Shown: piece after piece, positions 1 to 7,673 of the stretch
Position numbering within the stretch: the stretch's first letter is position 1
Layout of the letters: every line of letters starts with the position of its first letter
Assembly (NCBI GenBank): GCA_016711435.1
Contig: JADJSY010000017.1
Span: 71,238-135,237, forward strand
From: Lewinellaceae bacterium
GTDB taxonomy: Bacteria > Bacteroidota > Bacteroidia > Chitinophagales > Saprospiraceae
DNA: 64,000 nt
Direction of reading: 5' to 3'
Translations under genes and position numbers: made by a program
Notes under the pieces: generated by a model
Told to the model about the DNA's origin: nothing
Database searches by the model: none
The model's input: the letters and a program-made list of their open reading frames with translations, nothing else

Positions 1-2
1 GA

Positions 3-1478
3 ACCGATCTGGTCGGCGAGTACATCGGTCAGACGGCTCCCAAAGTAAAAGACGCCATCGAAATGGCGCGCGGCGGCGTACTGTTCATCGACGAAGCGTA
101 TTCCCTCGCCCGCAGCGCCGAAGATTCTAAAGATTTTGGCCGGGAAGTGATCGAGATTCTGGTGAAAGAACTGTCCAACGGCCCCGGCGACCTCGCCGTG
201 ATCGTTGCCGGTTATCCCAAGGAAATGAAAACCTTTCTCGACTCCAATCCGGGCCTGCGCAGCCGTTTCAAACTGACCTTTGAATTTGCCGATTACCTGC
301 CGCAGGAACTCAGCCTGATTGCCGACTATGCCTGCAATGAAAAAGAAGTAATTCTGGCAAAAGAAGCGAAAGGCCTTGTGAATGAGATGATTACGGAAGC
401 CTTCCGAAGCCGCGACCGCGCTTTCGGCAATGCGCGTTTCGTGCATGACCTGATTGACAAAGCCAAAATCCAGTTGGGCCTGCGCATGATGGGCAACCCG
501 GAGGTGCGCAGCCTGGCGTCGGAAGCGCTGACGGTTATTTTAAAGGAAGACGTGGATAAAGTTAAAGTTACCCAGAAACGTCCGCTTCCCAATATTCCCG
601 TCGATGAGGCGCTGCTCACTTCGGCCCTCCATGAATTGGACAGCCTGATCGGGATGCAAAATATCAAAAAAGACATCCGCGAACTGGTTCACCTCGTGCG
701 TTTCAACCGCGAAGCAGGCCGCGATGTACTGGGCCGTTTCTTTCTGCATACCGTTTTTGTGGGCAATCCAGGCACCGGTAAAACAACCGTGGCGCGTATT
801 CTCACCAAAATTTACAAGGCGCTCGGTGTGCTCGAACGCGGGCACATGGTCGAAACAGATCGCCAGGGCTTAGTTGCGGGTTATGTGGGCCAGACAGCCA
901 TCAAAACCTCCGAACGCGTGGAAGAATCCATGGGCGGCGTGTTATTCATAGATGAAGCATACGCGCTGACCAATTCAGGCCGCGGCTCGCAGGGCGACTT
1001 CGGCGACGAAGCCATTCAGACCCTGCTGAAACGCATGGAAGACCACCGCGGGCAGTTCTTTGTTTTTGTAGCCGGCTACCCGGAAAACATGGATATTTTC
1101 CTGAAAACCAACCCGGGACTCAACAGCCGTTTCGACAAAATTCTTCGTTTTGAAGACTATGCGCCGGAAGAATTGCTGGAAATAGCGCTGTATATGTTCC
1201 AGCAAGAGCATTACCGCGTAGAAGAAGAAGCCAGGGAGTACTTAGGCAAATACCTTCATTTCCTGCATCAGTTCCGCGATAAATACTTCGGAAATGCCCG
1301 CGCTGTCCGCCAGGTCGTCATGGAAGCGATTAAAAATCAAAACCTGCGCATCGCGCACAACCGCCCGGAAGAAGACGAACGCATGCACACCATCACGGCG
1401 GATGACGTGGCTACATTCACATTTGAAAAGGATAAACTGAATTTGTTTGTGCGGAAGAATATCGGGTTCGGGAAATAG
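3..1478 (+). CDS. CbbX/SpoVK-like tandem AAA+ ATPase, 5'-truncated by window edge
   Basis: The reading frame is already open at base 3, so the start lies outside the window; 491 residues are visible. Two AAA+ modules of the CbbX/SpoVK type are seen. The first is cut before its Walker A but keeps Walker B (GGVLFIDEAYSLA) and the arginine-finger region (NPGLRSRF). The second is complete, with Walker A GNPGTGKTT, Walker B GGVLFIDEAYAL and NPGLNSRF. The family comprises hexameric protein-remodelling ATPases such as the Rubisco activase CbbX; the substrate here is unknown. Tandem-module versions are common in Bacteroidota as large multi-AAA proteins, and some of these accompany type VII-like or conflict loci, but nothing visible here supports such a role. 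The family call is firm and the function open. Confidence 0.85.
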   Translation, partial: TDLVGEYIGQTAPKVKDAIEMARGGVLFIDEAYSLARSAEDSKDFGREVIEILVKELSNGPGDLAVIVAGYPKEMKTFLDSNPGLRSRFKLTFEFADYLPQELSLIADYACNEKEVILAKEAKGLVNEMITEAFRSRDRAFGNARFVHDLIDKAKIQLGLRMMGNPEVRSLASEALTVILKEDVDKVKVTQKRPLPNIPVDEALLTSALHELDSLIGMQNIKKDIRELVHLVRFNREAGRDVLGRFFLHTVFVGNPGTGKTTVARILTKIYKALGVLERGHMVETDRQGLVAGYVGQTAIKTSERVEESMGGVLFIDEAYALTNSGRGSQGDFGDEAIQTLLKRMEDHRGQFFVFVAGYPENMDIFLKTNPGLNSRFDKILRFEDYAPEELLEIALYMFQQEHYRVEEEAREYLGKYLHFLHQFRDKYFGNARAVRQVVMEAIKNQNLRIAHNRPEEDERMHTITADDVATFTFEKDKLNLFVRKNIGFGK

Positions 1479-1525
1479 TTTGTCCCCATCCTGAACAAAG
1501 CCGCTCTTTTCCAGTTTTGGCTGGT

Positions 1526-2092
1526 ATGAAAAAAATCGTTGTAGCGATTACCGGTTCATCCGGATCCATATATGCAAAAACCCTGCTGGATACGCTGGTG
1601 ACGCTGGGTTCGCAATTAGATGCTGTGGGCATCGTGTTTTCCGACAATGCCAGACTGAATTGGGAACTGGAAATCGGGCCGGTGGATTTAAGCCCCTACC
1701 CTTTTCATTTTTACGAAAAAAACGACTTTTTTGCGCCCTTTGCCAGCGGTTCCGCCCAGTATGACACAATGATCGTTTGTCCTTGTTCCATGGGAACCCT
1801 GGCGCGTATTGCCACCGGTATCAGCAACGACCTCGTAACCCGTGCGGCGGATGTGGTGCTCAAAGAACGGCGCAGGTTGATCCTTGTCACCCGCGATACG
1901 CCGCTCAGCCTGATTCATATCAACAATATGAAAACGGTCACCGAAGCCGGCGGCATCATTTGCCCGGCCAGCCCCTCGTTTTACTCCAAACCAGCCGACC
2001 TGGAGGCAATATCCCGAACTGTCACCGACCGGGTGCTCGACCTCGCCGGACTTCAATTAAAAAGTTACCGCTGGGGAGAAAATGAATGTTAA
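1526..2092 (+). CDS. ubiX: UbiX-family flavin prenyltransferase
   Basis: A 188-residue protein from the ATG at 1526; a TTG nine bases upstream is also in frame but less likely. It matches UbiX: an N-terminal flavin-binding AITGSSGSIYAKTLLDTL motif, the central PCSMGTLARIATGISNDL motif and the C-terminal LILVTRDTPLS segment. UbiX makes prenylated FMN from reduced FMN and dimethylallyl phosphate, the cofactor of UbiD-type decarboxylases. The gene directly precedes a UbiD-family gene with a 64-nt gap, so the pair supplies cofactor and enzyme. Because Bacteroidota use menaquinone, the pathway is more likely a menaquinone-related decarboxylation than ubiquinone synthesis; that part is inference. 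Confidence 0.93.
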   Translation: MKKIVVAITGSSGSIYAKTLLDTLVTLGSQLDAVGIVFSDNARLNWELEIGPVDLSPYPFHFYEKNDFFAPFASGSAQYDTMIVCPCSMGTLARIATGISNDLVTRAADVVLKERRRLILVTRDTPLSLIHINNMKTVTEAGGIICPASPSFYSKPADLEAISRTVTDRVLDLAGLQLKSYRWGENEC

Positions 2093-2156
2093 GAAAGAAC
2101 AAAATTTACTTCACCGCTCAGCAAAAATTCATCACTCATTCACGATCACTTAAGAT

Positions 2157-3974
2157 ATGTCTTACACCACTCTCCGCGAAGCAGTCAACGACCTCGAACG
2201 CAACGGCATGTTGCTCCGCATCCGGGAAGAAGTCGATCCCAACCTGGAAATAGCGGAAGTACACCGGCAGGTATTTGATCGCCAGGGGCCGGCCATTTTA
2301 TTCGAGCGTGTCAAAGGCAGCCCGTTCCAGGCGGTGAGCAATATTTACGGTACCTACAAACAAACCGAATGGTTGTTCCGGCACAGCCTCGATCGGGTGA
2401 AACGGGTGATCGAACTCAAAAAAGACCCCACTGCCCTGTTGAAAAGTCCGTTGCGGTACCTCGGAGCGCCTTTTACGGCGTTGTCGGCGCTGCCGATGCG
2501 CAGTTGGGGCGACAGTCCGGTTACATACGGCACTACCACCATCGATCAATTGCCGCAGATTAAAAGTTGGCCGATGGACGGCGGCGCATTTATCACCATG
2601 CCGCAGGTGTACACGGAAGATCCCGACCAGCCCGGCCCGATGCACGGCAACTTAGGCATGTACCGCATACAACTTTCTGGCAATCAATACATTCCGAACG
2701 AAGAAATCGGCCTGCACTACCAGTTGCACCGCGGCATCGGCGTACACCATACGCGCTACAACGAATTAGACAAGCCCTTTCATTGCAGCATTTTTGTGGG
2801 CGGGCCGCCCAGCCATGCTTTTTCTGCCATCATGCCGCTGCCTGAGGGCCTCAGCGAGCTGACCTTTGCCGGGATGCTGGCCGGCCGCAGGTTTCGCTAC
2901 ACGCGCCGCGACGGACATTTCCTGAGCGGAGACGCCGATTTTGTGATTACCGGGGAAATTCTGAAAAATGTAAAAAAACCGGAAGGCCCCTTTGGCGACC
3001 ACCTCGGCTACTACTCGCTGACGCATGATTTTCCGGTCATGCGCGTGCACAAAGTTTACCACCGGAAAGACCCGCTCTGGCATTTCAGCGTCGTCGGTCG
3101 CCCGCCGATGGAAGACAGCAGTTTTGGCTGGCTGATCCACGAATTGGTCGCGCCGCTCACGCCGCAGGAATTCCCCGGCCTGAAAGAATTGCACGCCGTC
3201 GATGCCGCCGGGGTACACCCCTTGCTGCTCGCGATCGGACATGAGCGCTACATGCCGTTCCGCGAACGGGTGCCCGAAGAAATCCTGACCATCGCCAACC
3301 GTATCCTGGGCAGCGGGCAGACTTCTTTAGCTAAATTCCTGTTTATCGCTGCCGCCGACGACAACCCGGCCTTAGACACGCACGATATTCCACATTTTTT
3401 CCGGCACGTGCTGGAGCGGGTGGACTGGACCCGCGACCTGCATTTCCAGACAAAAACAACGATCGACACCCTGGATTATTCCGGCTCCGGCTGGAATGCC
3501 GGTTCCAAAGTGGTGGTGGCTTGCCGCGGCGAAAGCCGCCGTGACCTAAAAGCCGAATTGCCGGAGAATTTCTCGCTGCCGGAGGGATTCGACGCGCCGC
3601 ATTTTTACCAGCCGGGTATTCTGATGGTTCAGGCCCCCCGTTTTGAATACGAACAAACCGCCAGAAAACAGGCGGAGGAACTTTGCCAGTGGCTGGAGCG
3701 TTTCGACCTGCAACACATCCCATTGATCGTGCTTACGGATGACAGTCGTTTTGCTGCGGCCAATTTGAACAACTTCGTCTGGGTGGCTTTCACCCGGGCC
3801 AACCCGAGCCATGACTTATACGGCGTTCGTTCCTTTTCGGAATTCAAACACTGGGGTTGTCGCGGGCCTTTGGTGATCGATGCCCGCAAAAAACCGCACC
3901 ATGCGCCGGAACTGGAAACCGACCCTGCCATGGTGCAGCGCGCAACGGCTATTTTACAGCGGCAGGGGTTTTAA
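2157..3974 (+). CDS. UbiD-family decarboxylase (menaquinone-type, MqnL-like)
   Basis: A 605-residue protein from ATG 2157. The UbiD fold is recognised from the N-terminal LREAVNDLERNGMLLRIREE, the central GPMHGNLGMYRIQ segment and the PEGPFGDHLGYYS motif that carries conserved active-site residues. The length of about 600 residues is closer to the long menaquinone decarboxylase group (MqnL/SCO4490 type) than to E. coli UbiD at about 490. It is expected to use prenylated FMN made by the preceding UbiX. The final electron-carrier substrate cannot be read from sequence; an aromatic acid decarboxylase of another pathway remains possible. A GC-rich hairpin follows the stop codon within a few bases. 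Confidence 0.85.
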   Translation: MSYTTLREAVNDLERNGMLLRIREEVDPNLEIAEVHRQVFDRQGPAILFERVKGSPFQAVSNIYGTYKQTEWLFRHSLDRVKRVIELKKDPTALLKSPLRYLGAPFTALSALPMRSWGDSPVTYGTTTIDQLPQIKSWPMDGGAFITMPQVYTEDPDQPGPMHGNLGMYRIQLSGNQYIPNEEIGLHYQLHRGIGVHHTRYNELDKPFHCSIFVGGPPSHAFSAIMPLPEGLSELTFAGMLAGRRFRYTRRDGHFLSGDADFVITGEILKNVKKPEGPFGDHLGYYSLTHDFPVMRVHKVYHRKDPLWHFSVVGRPPMEDSSFGWLIHELVAPLTPQEFPGLKELHAVDAAGVHPLLLAIGHERYMPFRERVPEEILTIANRILGSGQTSLAKFLFIAAADDNPALDTHDIPHFFRHVLERVDWTRDLHFQTKTTIDTLDYSGSGWNAGSKVVVACRGESRRDLKAELPENFSLPEGFDAPHFYQPGILMVQAPRFEYEQTARKQAEELCQWLERFDLQHIPLIVLTDDSRFAAANLNNFVWVAFTRANPSHDLYGVRSFSEFKHWGCRGPLVIDARKKPHHAPELETDPAMVQRATAILQRQGF

Positions 3975-3976
3975 AC

Positions 3977-4026
3977 GTCCTGCCGCACCTTGTTCGGCGA
4001 GGTCGGCAAACAGGGTGCGGCGGGAC
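3977..4026 (+). terminator. GC-rich hairpin after the UbiD-like gene
   Basis: Arms of 13 bp at 3977-3989 and 4014-4026 pair with one G-U wobble and a 24-nt loop, starting two bases after the UbiD-like stop codon. There is no clean U-run immediately after it, so it is either a weak terminator or a 3'-end stabilising stem. Confidence 0.5.
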
Positions 4027-4062
4027 CATACAGGATTTATTTTCAAAAAATATCCGTGCGTA

Positions 4063-4095
4063 TTTGGTTTTCATGCTCCGGTGCTTTTATCTTTG
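4063..4095 (+). promoter_or_regulatory. Bacteroidota-type promoter of tRNA-Glu
   Basis: A TTTG at 4063-4066, 21 bp, then TATCTTTG at 4088-4095 match the Bacteroidota primary sigma consensus (TTTG, 19-21 bp, TAnnTTTG). The -7 box ends 17 bp before the tRNA, the expected geometry. This is the clearest promoter in the window. Confidence 0.8.
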
Positions 4096-4112
4096 CCCCG
4101 CTTCCGACAAGA

Positions 4113-4184
4113 GGCCCGTTCGTCTAGGGGTTAGGACGCAGGATTTTCATTCCTGTAACACGGGTTCGATTCCCGTACGGGCTA
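4113..4184 (+). tRNA. tRNA-Glu (UUC)
   Basis: A 72-nt cloverleaf. The acceptor stem pairs GGCCCGU with ACGGGCU. The anticodon stem CAGGA/UCCUG encloses a 7-nt loop with anticodon UUC. The T arm is ACGGG-UUCGAUU-CCCGU. CCA is not encoded. A promoter precedes it and a strong terminator follows. The flank immediately downstream holds gene relics of defence type, consistent with a tRNA-adjacent insertion hotspot. Confidence 0.97.
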
Positions 4185-4190
4185 CAAAAC

Positions 4191-4229
4191 ATCCCTCGTA
4201 ACTTATTGGTTATGAGGGATTTGTTTTTT
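4191..4229 (+). terminator. Rho-independent terminator of tRNA-Glu
   Basis: A 12-bp stem (4191-4202 with 4209-4220, one G-U pair) and a 6-nt loop are followed by the T-rich run TTGTTTTTT. It begins 6 nt after the tRNA 3' end. Confidence 0.85.
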
Positions 4230-4332
4230 GGGGTGCAAAATATGACACGGTTATAGTGATGGGTGGTTGAAATGGGAGATGTTTGTATGAAAAGCCTGCG
4301 CTGGATGATCCGGGGCAGGTTTTGTGTTTTTA

Positions 4333-4470
4333 TCACTTTTGGTTCTCCATCTCCGGCTCCACCCACTTCTCCGCAAAATACTCCTGCAAAATGCGGTGTC
4401 GGAAGCGCCAGGAGCCGCCGCCCTTGCCCGTGACTGGATTGCCGTCGAATTCGAGGATGTGACGGAGGGA
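4333..4470 (-). pseudogene. C-terminal relic of a NACHT/STAND ATPase
   Basis: An open stretch of 45 codons on the minus strand, bounded upstream by TAG and ending at TGA (4333-4335), has no start codon of its own. It encodes SLRHILEFDGNP, then WRFRHRILQEYFAEKW. A hydrophobic segment ending in FRHxxLQEYFA is the typical end of bacterial NACHT-domain STAND NTPases with helical repeats. No Walker motifs remain, so nearly the whole gene has been lost. It is read as a fossil of a defence-type signalling ATPase beside tRNA-Glu. The match is short, so the family call is moderately confident. Confidence 0.55.
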
Positions 4471-4504
4471 CTAAAAGAACAGCATATCTTTTGCTGTGAT
4501 AGGG

Positions 4505-4620
4505 TTATAGTTCTGAAACTGCTTGTGCTATCCGTTTTTTTACTTTTGCCCATGTTACTTTTTTATCCAATACATCAGGCAATGACTGGGATTCGGCATC
4601 CTCAAACCAAGCAAGGACTT
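4505..4620 (-). pseudogene. C-terminal relic of an AbiEii-like nucleotidyltransferase
   Basis: In the minus frame starting at the stop of the adjacent DUF6922-like gene there are about 38 open codons ending in TAA at 4505-4507: KVLAWFEDAESQS, then VTWAKVKKRIAQAVSEL. An acidic AWFEDAE segment followed by a tryptophan-containing VTWxxVKK helix is what ends AbiEii/AbiGii-type nucleotidyltransferases. Genes of that type usually lie directly downstream of DUF6922 partners, which is where this relic sits. No nucleotidyltransferase catalytic motif is left, so an internal deletion removed most of the gene. Confidence 0.55.
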
Positions 4621-4925
4621 TAATAATCCCAGTGTGAGGGGTTCGATTGTCGCCAATTGTAGCATCGCATTTCGTTTAATGGAATTTTGAAATATACACT
4701 GCTGAATTGTTCCGTCCTTTTATCTAAATAGCGGATATTTTTTACCATTTCAATAATCCTTTCCCGCCCATAATAGGATAGTACCGTTTTGAAATCCTCC
4801 CAAGTGCCACGGTTTAATGCTTTTTCGACAACATGCATGGCGTTTTTTTCAAAATCCAACTGCGACTTGTCCACGTCCCAAAACAACGACGCACTAAAGT
4901 CTTCTATTTTCAGTTCCTTTTTCAT
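4620..4925 (-). CDS. Small DUF6922-like protein (orphan partner of an AbiEii-type toxin)
   Basis: A 101-residue acidic protein with no signal peptide. It resembles the Bacteroidota DUF6922 family: FWDVDKSQLDFEKNAMHVVE, then GTWEDFKTVLSYYGRERI, a YLDKRT motif and the end RCYNWRQSNPSHWDY. In many genomes this family is encoded just before an AbiEii-like nucleotidyltransferase and is assumed to act as its antitoxin-type partner. Here only the last codons of that enzyme survive downstream. The protein is probably an orphan antitoxin or on its way to loss. The family call rests on remembered sequence patterns. Confidence 0.75.
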   Translation of the reverse strand: MKKELKIEDFSASLFWDVDKSQLDFEKNAMHVVEKALNRGTWEDFKTVLSYYGRERIIEMVKNIRYLDKRTEQFSSVYFKIPLNEMRCYNWRQSNPSHWDY

Positions 4926-5038
4926 TGCGCTATAACCAGATTAAAGTGGCTTTGAAGATTTCCTTGATTGATTTTCTTGATGAATAGAGCATTGCAAGTG
5001 ATACTCGTTAAAAACCACTTTGCGATGACTATACCTCC

Positions 5039-6451
5039 TTAAGAGTTTTTCCCAAAACTCAAATCCGAGTTCAAAACACCCTGTGCGCGAGTACGCACCC
5101 GTTCGTCAGCGTGTGTGGTAGCGATATATTGCACCACCTGCTGTTCGTCTACGCGGGACAGCATTTGAGGAGAAGTCAGTCCATTTTGAGTGCCGACGAC
5201 GCCGACCGCGCTGGACACGATGCGGCTCATGCCGCCGACGCCCTGGTTGATCGCTATGGCAAAGACTGCGGTGAGTGCCGCTTCGGAACTCAGGATATCG
5301 CCGAGGCGCGGTATAACGACCCGAAGGCCGCCGAGGATCACGTCCAATTTAAAATTCAGGGCCGTTTGAATGTACAGGGTGTTGGCCATGCGCAATTGTT
5401 CGCGCACTAAGGAGGGTTCAAAACCCGCCTGCACAAAAGCACCGTACATGCGGATATTGCGCTGGATATACAGCCAGGCTTCGTCGCCGCGCAATTTTGC
5501 GCCGTTGTCGGACAATACGGTGGTCGAAGGCGCCGTAACAGAACCTTCCGAATCGATGCCGACGCGTTGAAACACCCGTTGAAACGCCGCAGGCGCGTAC
5601 ATTTTCATGCTGGCCATGACGCGGTTCAGGCTCGCCCCAACGGCAGCAGCGCCGGTGAACTGGATAAAACCGTAAGAAAAAATCGCTTTATCGTAACTGT
5701 TGATGGCGTCGAATTTGCCTTCGTGGGTGGATACATATTGAAGGGCTTTGGCCTGCTGGGCGGTCAGTCCCACAGACTGAATGGTGGCCACATCGAGTTC
5801 TATCTGCGATTGTCCGCCGTACATAATGCCCTGCGGATACAGCATGTACGGGCTGTAACTCACGTTGTCGCGCATATTGGCGAGCACCTGTCCGCCATTG
5901 AGCAGCGGAACGGTGATGAGGTAGCGGGTAAAACCGGCATCGGGTCTTACTTCTACGGGAAATTGAAGCCTGGCGCTGAGGTAGTCGCCGGTAAAAGGCG
6001 GCGTTGTCGGTTGCGGCGTTGGTGGCACAGGTGTTGGAACCGGCGTCGGCGTCGGGGTGACTGTGCTTCCTGTGGAGCGCACTTTTAGGATTTGCCCGAC
6101 GGCTAAGTTGTTGCTAGTGAGGCCGTTGATGGATTTCAGTTCATCGACGCCCACGCCCAATTTGCGGGAAATGCCGTACAGCGTATCGCCGGGCGCCACT
6201 TTATAGGTTGAAAACGAACCGCTACCGGAAGACGAGGTTGTTGGTTGCGGTGCCGGGGTGACTGGTTTGGGTGCAGGTGCGGGCGTAACCACAGCGCCCG
6301 AAGAGCGCACCTTTAAAGTTTGTCCGACACTCAGGTTGTTGGATTTCAGGCTATTGATGGCTTTGATCTCATCCACACCCATGCCGAATTTGCGGGAAAT
6401 GCCGTACAGGGTGTCGCCGGGTTGTACTTTATAGGTAGTGAAGACGCTCAT
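5039..6451 (-). CDS. Double-LysM protein with an unrecognised C-terminal domain
   Basis: 470 residues. Two LysM repeats, about 5-48 and 82-125, each carry the core YKVxPGDTLYGISRK; they are joined by Pro/Thr-rich linkers. A ~310-residue C-terminal domain starts at about 158. LysM binds N-acetylglucosamine in peptidoglycan. The C-terminal domain has a segment ALQYVSTHEGKFDAINSYDK followed by SYGFIQFTGAAA, which looks like a lysozyme/transglycosylase-like active region (Glu followed by a Gly-Phe-Ile-Gln-Phe stretch), but I cannot name the family. There is no signal peptide: LysM begins at residue 5. It therefore leaves the cell by another route, acts after lysis, or is a cargo or effector. Confidence 0.75.
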   Translation of the reverse strand: MSVFTTYKVQPGDTLYGISRKFGMGVDEIKAINSLKSNNLSVGQTLKVRSSGAVVTPAPAPKPVTPAPQPTTSSSGSGSFSTYKVAPGDTLYGISRKLGVGVDELKSINGLTSNNLAVGQILKVRSTGSTVTPTPTPVPTPVPPTPQPTTPPFTGDYLSARLQFPVEVRPDAGFTRYLITVPLLNGGQVLANMRDNVSYSPYMLYPQGIMYGGQSQIELDVATIQSVGLTAQQAKALQYVSTHEGKFDAINSYDKAIFSYGFIQFTGAAAVGASLNRVMASMKMYAPAAFQRVFQRVGIDSEGSVTAPSTTVLSDNGAKLRGDEAWLYIQRNIRMYGAFVQAGFEPSLVREQLRMANTLYIQTALNFKLDVILGGLRVVIPRLGDILSSEAALTAVFAIAINQGVGGMSRIVSSAVGVVGTQNGLTSPQMLSRVDEQQVVQYIATTHADERVRTRAQGVLNSDLSFGKNS

Positions 6452-6452
6452 T

Positions 6453-6492
6453 TAGTTATCAGTTATTGGTTATCAGTTATCAGTGTTAATAA
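6453..6492 (+). repeat. GTTATCA-type heptamer array
   Basis: About five degenerate heptamers of the type GTTATCA/GTTATTG lie immediately upstream of the LysM gene start, ending in GTGTTAATAAT, which resembles the start of the ~45 bp element found beside other copies. The rest of the 6493-6655 gap shows no gene; one further GTTATCA occurs near 6622. Confidence 0.7.
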
Positions 6493-6655
6493 TGGGTTGC
6501 CAGGAACCCAAACGCTTAATGAATTGCCCAACCGGGTGTCTTCTGGGTGGCAGGCCTGGCTGTCAACGGATGCCGGTGGATTTTGGCGATTTTTATCCGT
6601 GGTAATCCATTATTTGCATTGTTAGTTATCAGTGCGGAGAAGATTGCTCCCCCTG

Positions 6656-7668
6656 CTATCCATGCAACATCCTCCAAAACATCTCTTTCATCAACGCTTC
6701 TTCGTCCGTACTCGTATTGTCGTTGTTGACGCCTTTTGAACGCAAATCATATTCTTTCAGCAAGGAAAGTACAGCGACTGTCTGACTTGGCGAAAAATTA
6801 TTTGCCGCCATTTTGTATTCTTTTAAAAACCAGTCGGAGCGCAGGTCGAGGGTTTTTAAAACTTCCCCATCGGGGACGCCTTTTAAGGAGTGCAACATAT
6901 ACACCTTGGAAAATAGGCGTACAGGCTGGAAATGGTGACCACCAAAGGGTTTTTGCGGATGTTGGCGGCAAAATACTGCTGGATGCGGCTCACCTTTGCC
7001 TGGTCGCGTTGCGCCAGGGCTTTTTGCATTTCAAATACGTTGTAATCCTTGCTGATACCCACAAATTCCTGCACATGGCCGACATTCACGGCAGTTCCTT
7101 TCGGCAGGTTGAGGGTTAGTTTTTCCAGTTCATTGGCGATCCGGGAAAGGTCTGAGCCTAAGTATTCCGCCATCAGACCTGCCGCCGGCGCGTCGATTTG
7201 CATCTGATGCGATTTGCAAAAAGAACTGATCCAGTCCGCTATCTGGTTGTCGTACAACTTTTTACTTTCCAGCAGGGCTATATTTTTCCCCAGCAATGCC
7301 TTGCCGAATTTGGTACGTGCATCCACCTTTTTGTGTTTGTGGCAAACAACAAAAACGGTGCTGGGCATGGGATTTTCCAGATAGGCCGTCAATTCCGTCA
7401 GGCCTTTCATTTCCTGCGCTTCCCGCAAGATCACCACCTGCCGTTCGCTCATCATGGGATAGCGGCGCAGATAGTCCAGCAGCGTAATATTGTCTACATC
7501 CTTGCCGTACAAAACGGTCTGGTTGAATCCCCGTTCCGCTTCGGGCAGGGCATTGGCTTCCACGGCTTCGGCCACCTGATCAATAAAAAAAGGTTCTTCT
7601 CCGTGCAAAAAATACACGGGAAAGAACCTTTTGGCTTTTATATCGCGGAGGATTTCTTCGCTGCTCAT
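6656..7668 (-). CDS. holA: DNA polymerase III delta subunit, one frameshift
   Basis: HolA loads the sliding clamp as part of the clamp-loader complex. The first frame (7668 to about 6912) gives ~253 residues with the HolA start KRFFPVYFLHGEEPFFIDQV. The second frame continues from KVYMLHSLKGVPDGE to the stop at 6656. One missing T in a TTTT run (plus-strand A-run at 6910-6913) separates them; restoring it yields YAYFSKVYMLHSLKG and a ~337-residue protein of normal family length. HolA is essential and single-copy, so a sequencing or assembly error is more likely than a true break. The gene lies 5 bp after topA on the same strand, possibly co-transcribed. Confidence 0.9.
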
Positions 7669-7673
7669 AGAGA

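Noticed and set aside
4251..4623. Open frames on both strands across the NACHT and AbiEii relics
   Set aside because: They have compositions and frames unlike real proteins. The informative signals are in start-less minus frames that these overlap.
6883..6904. Programmed frameshift in holA
   Set aside because: No slippery heptamer plus downstream structure was found, and the same type of homopolymer loss occurs in four other long genes.
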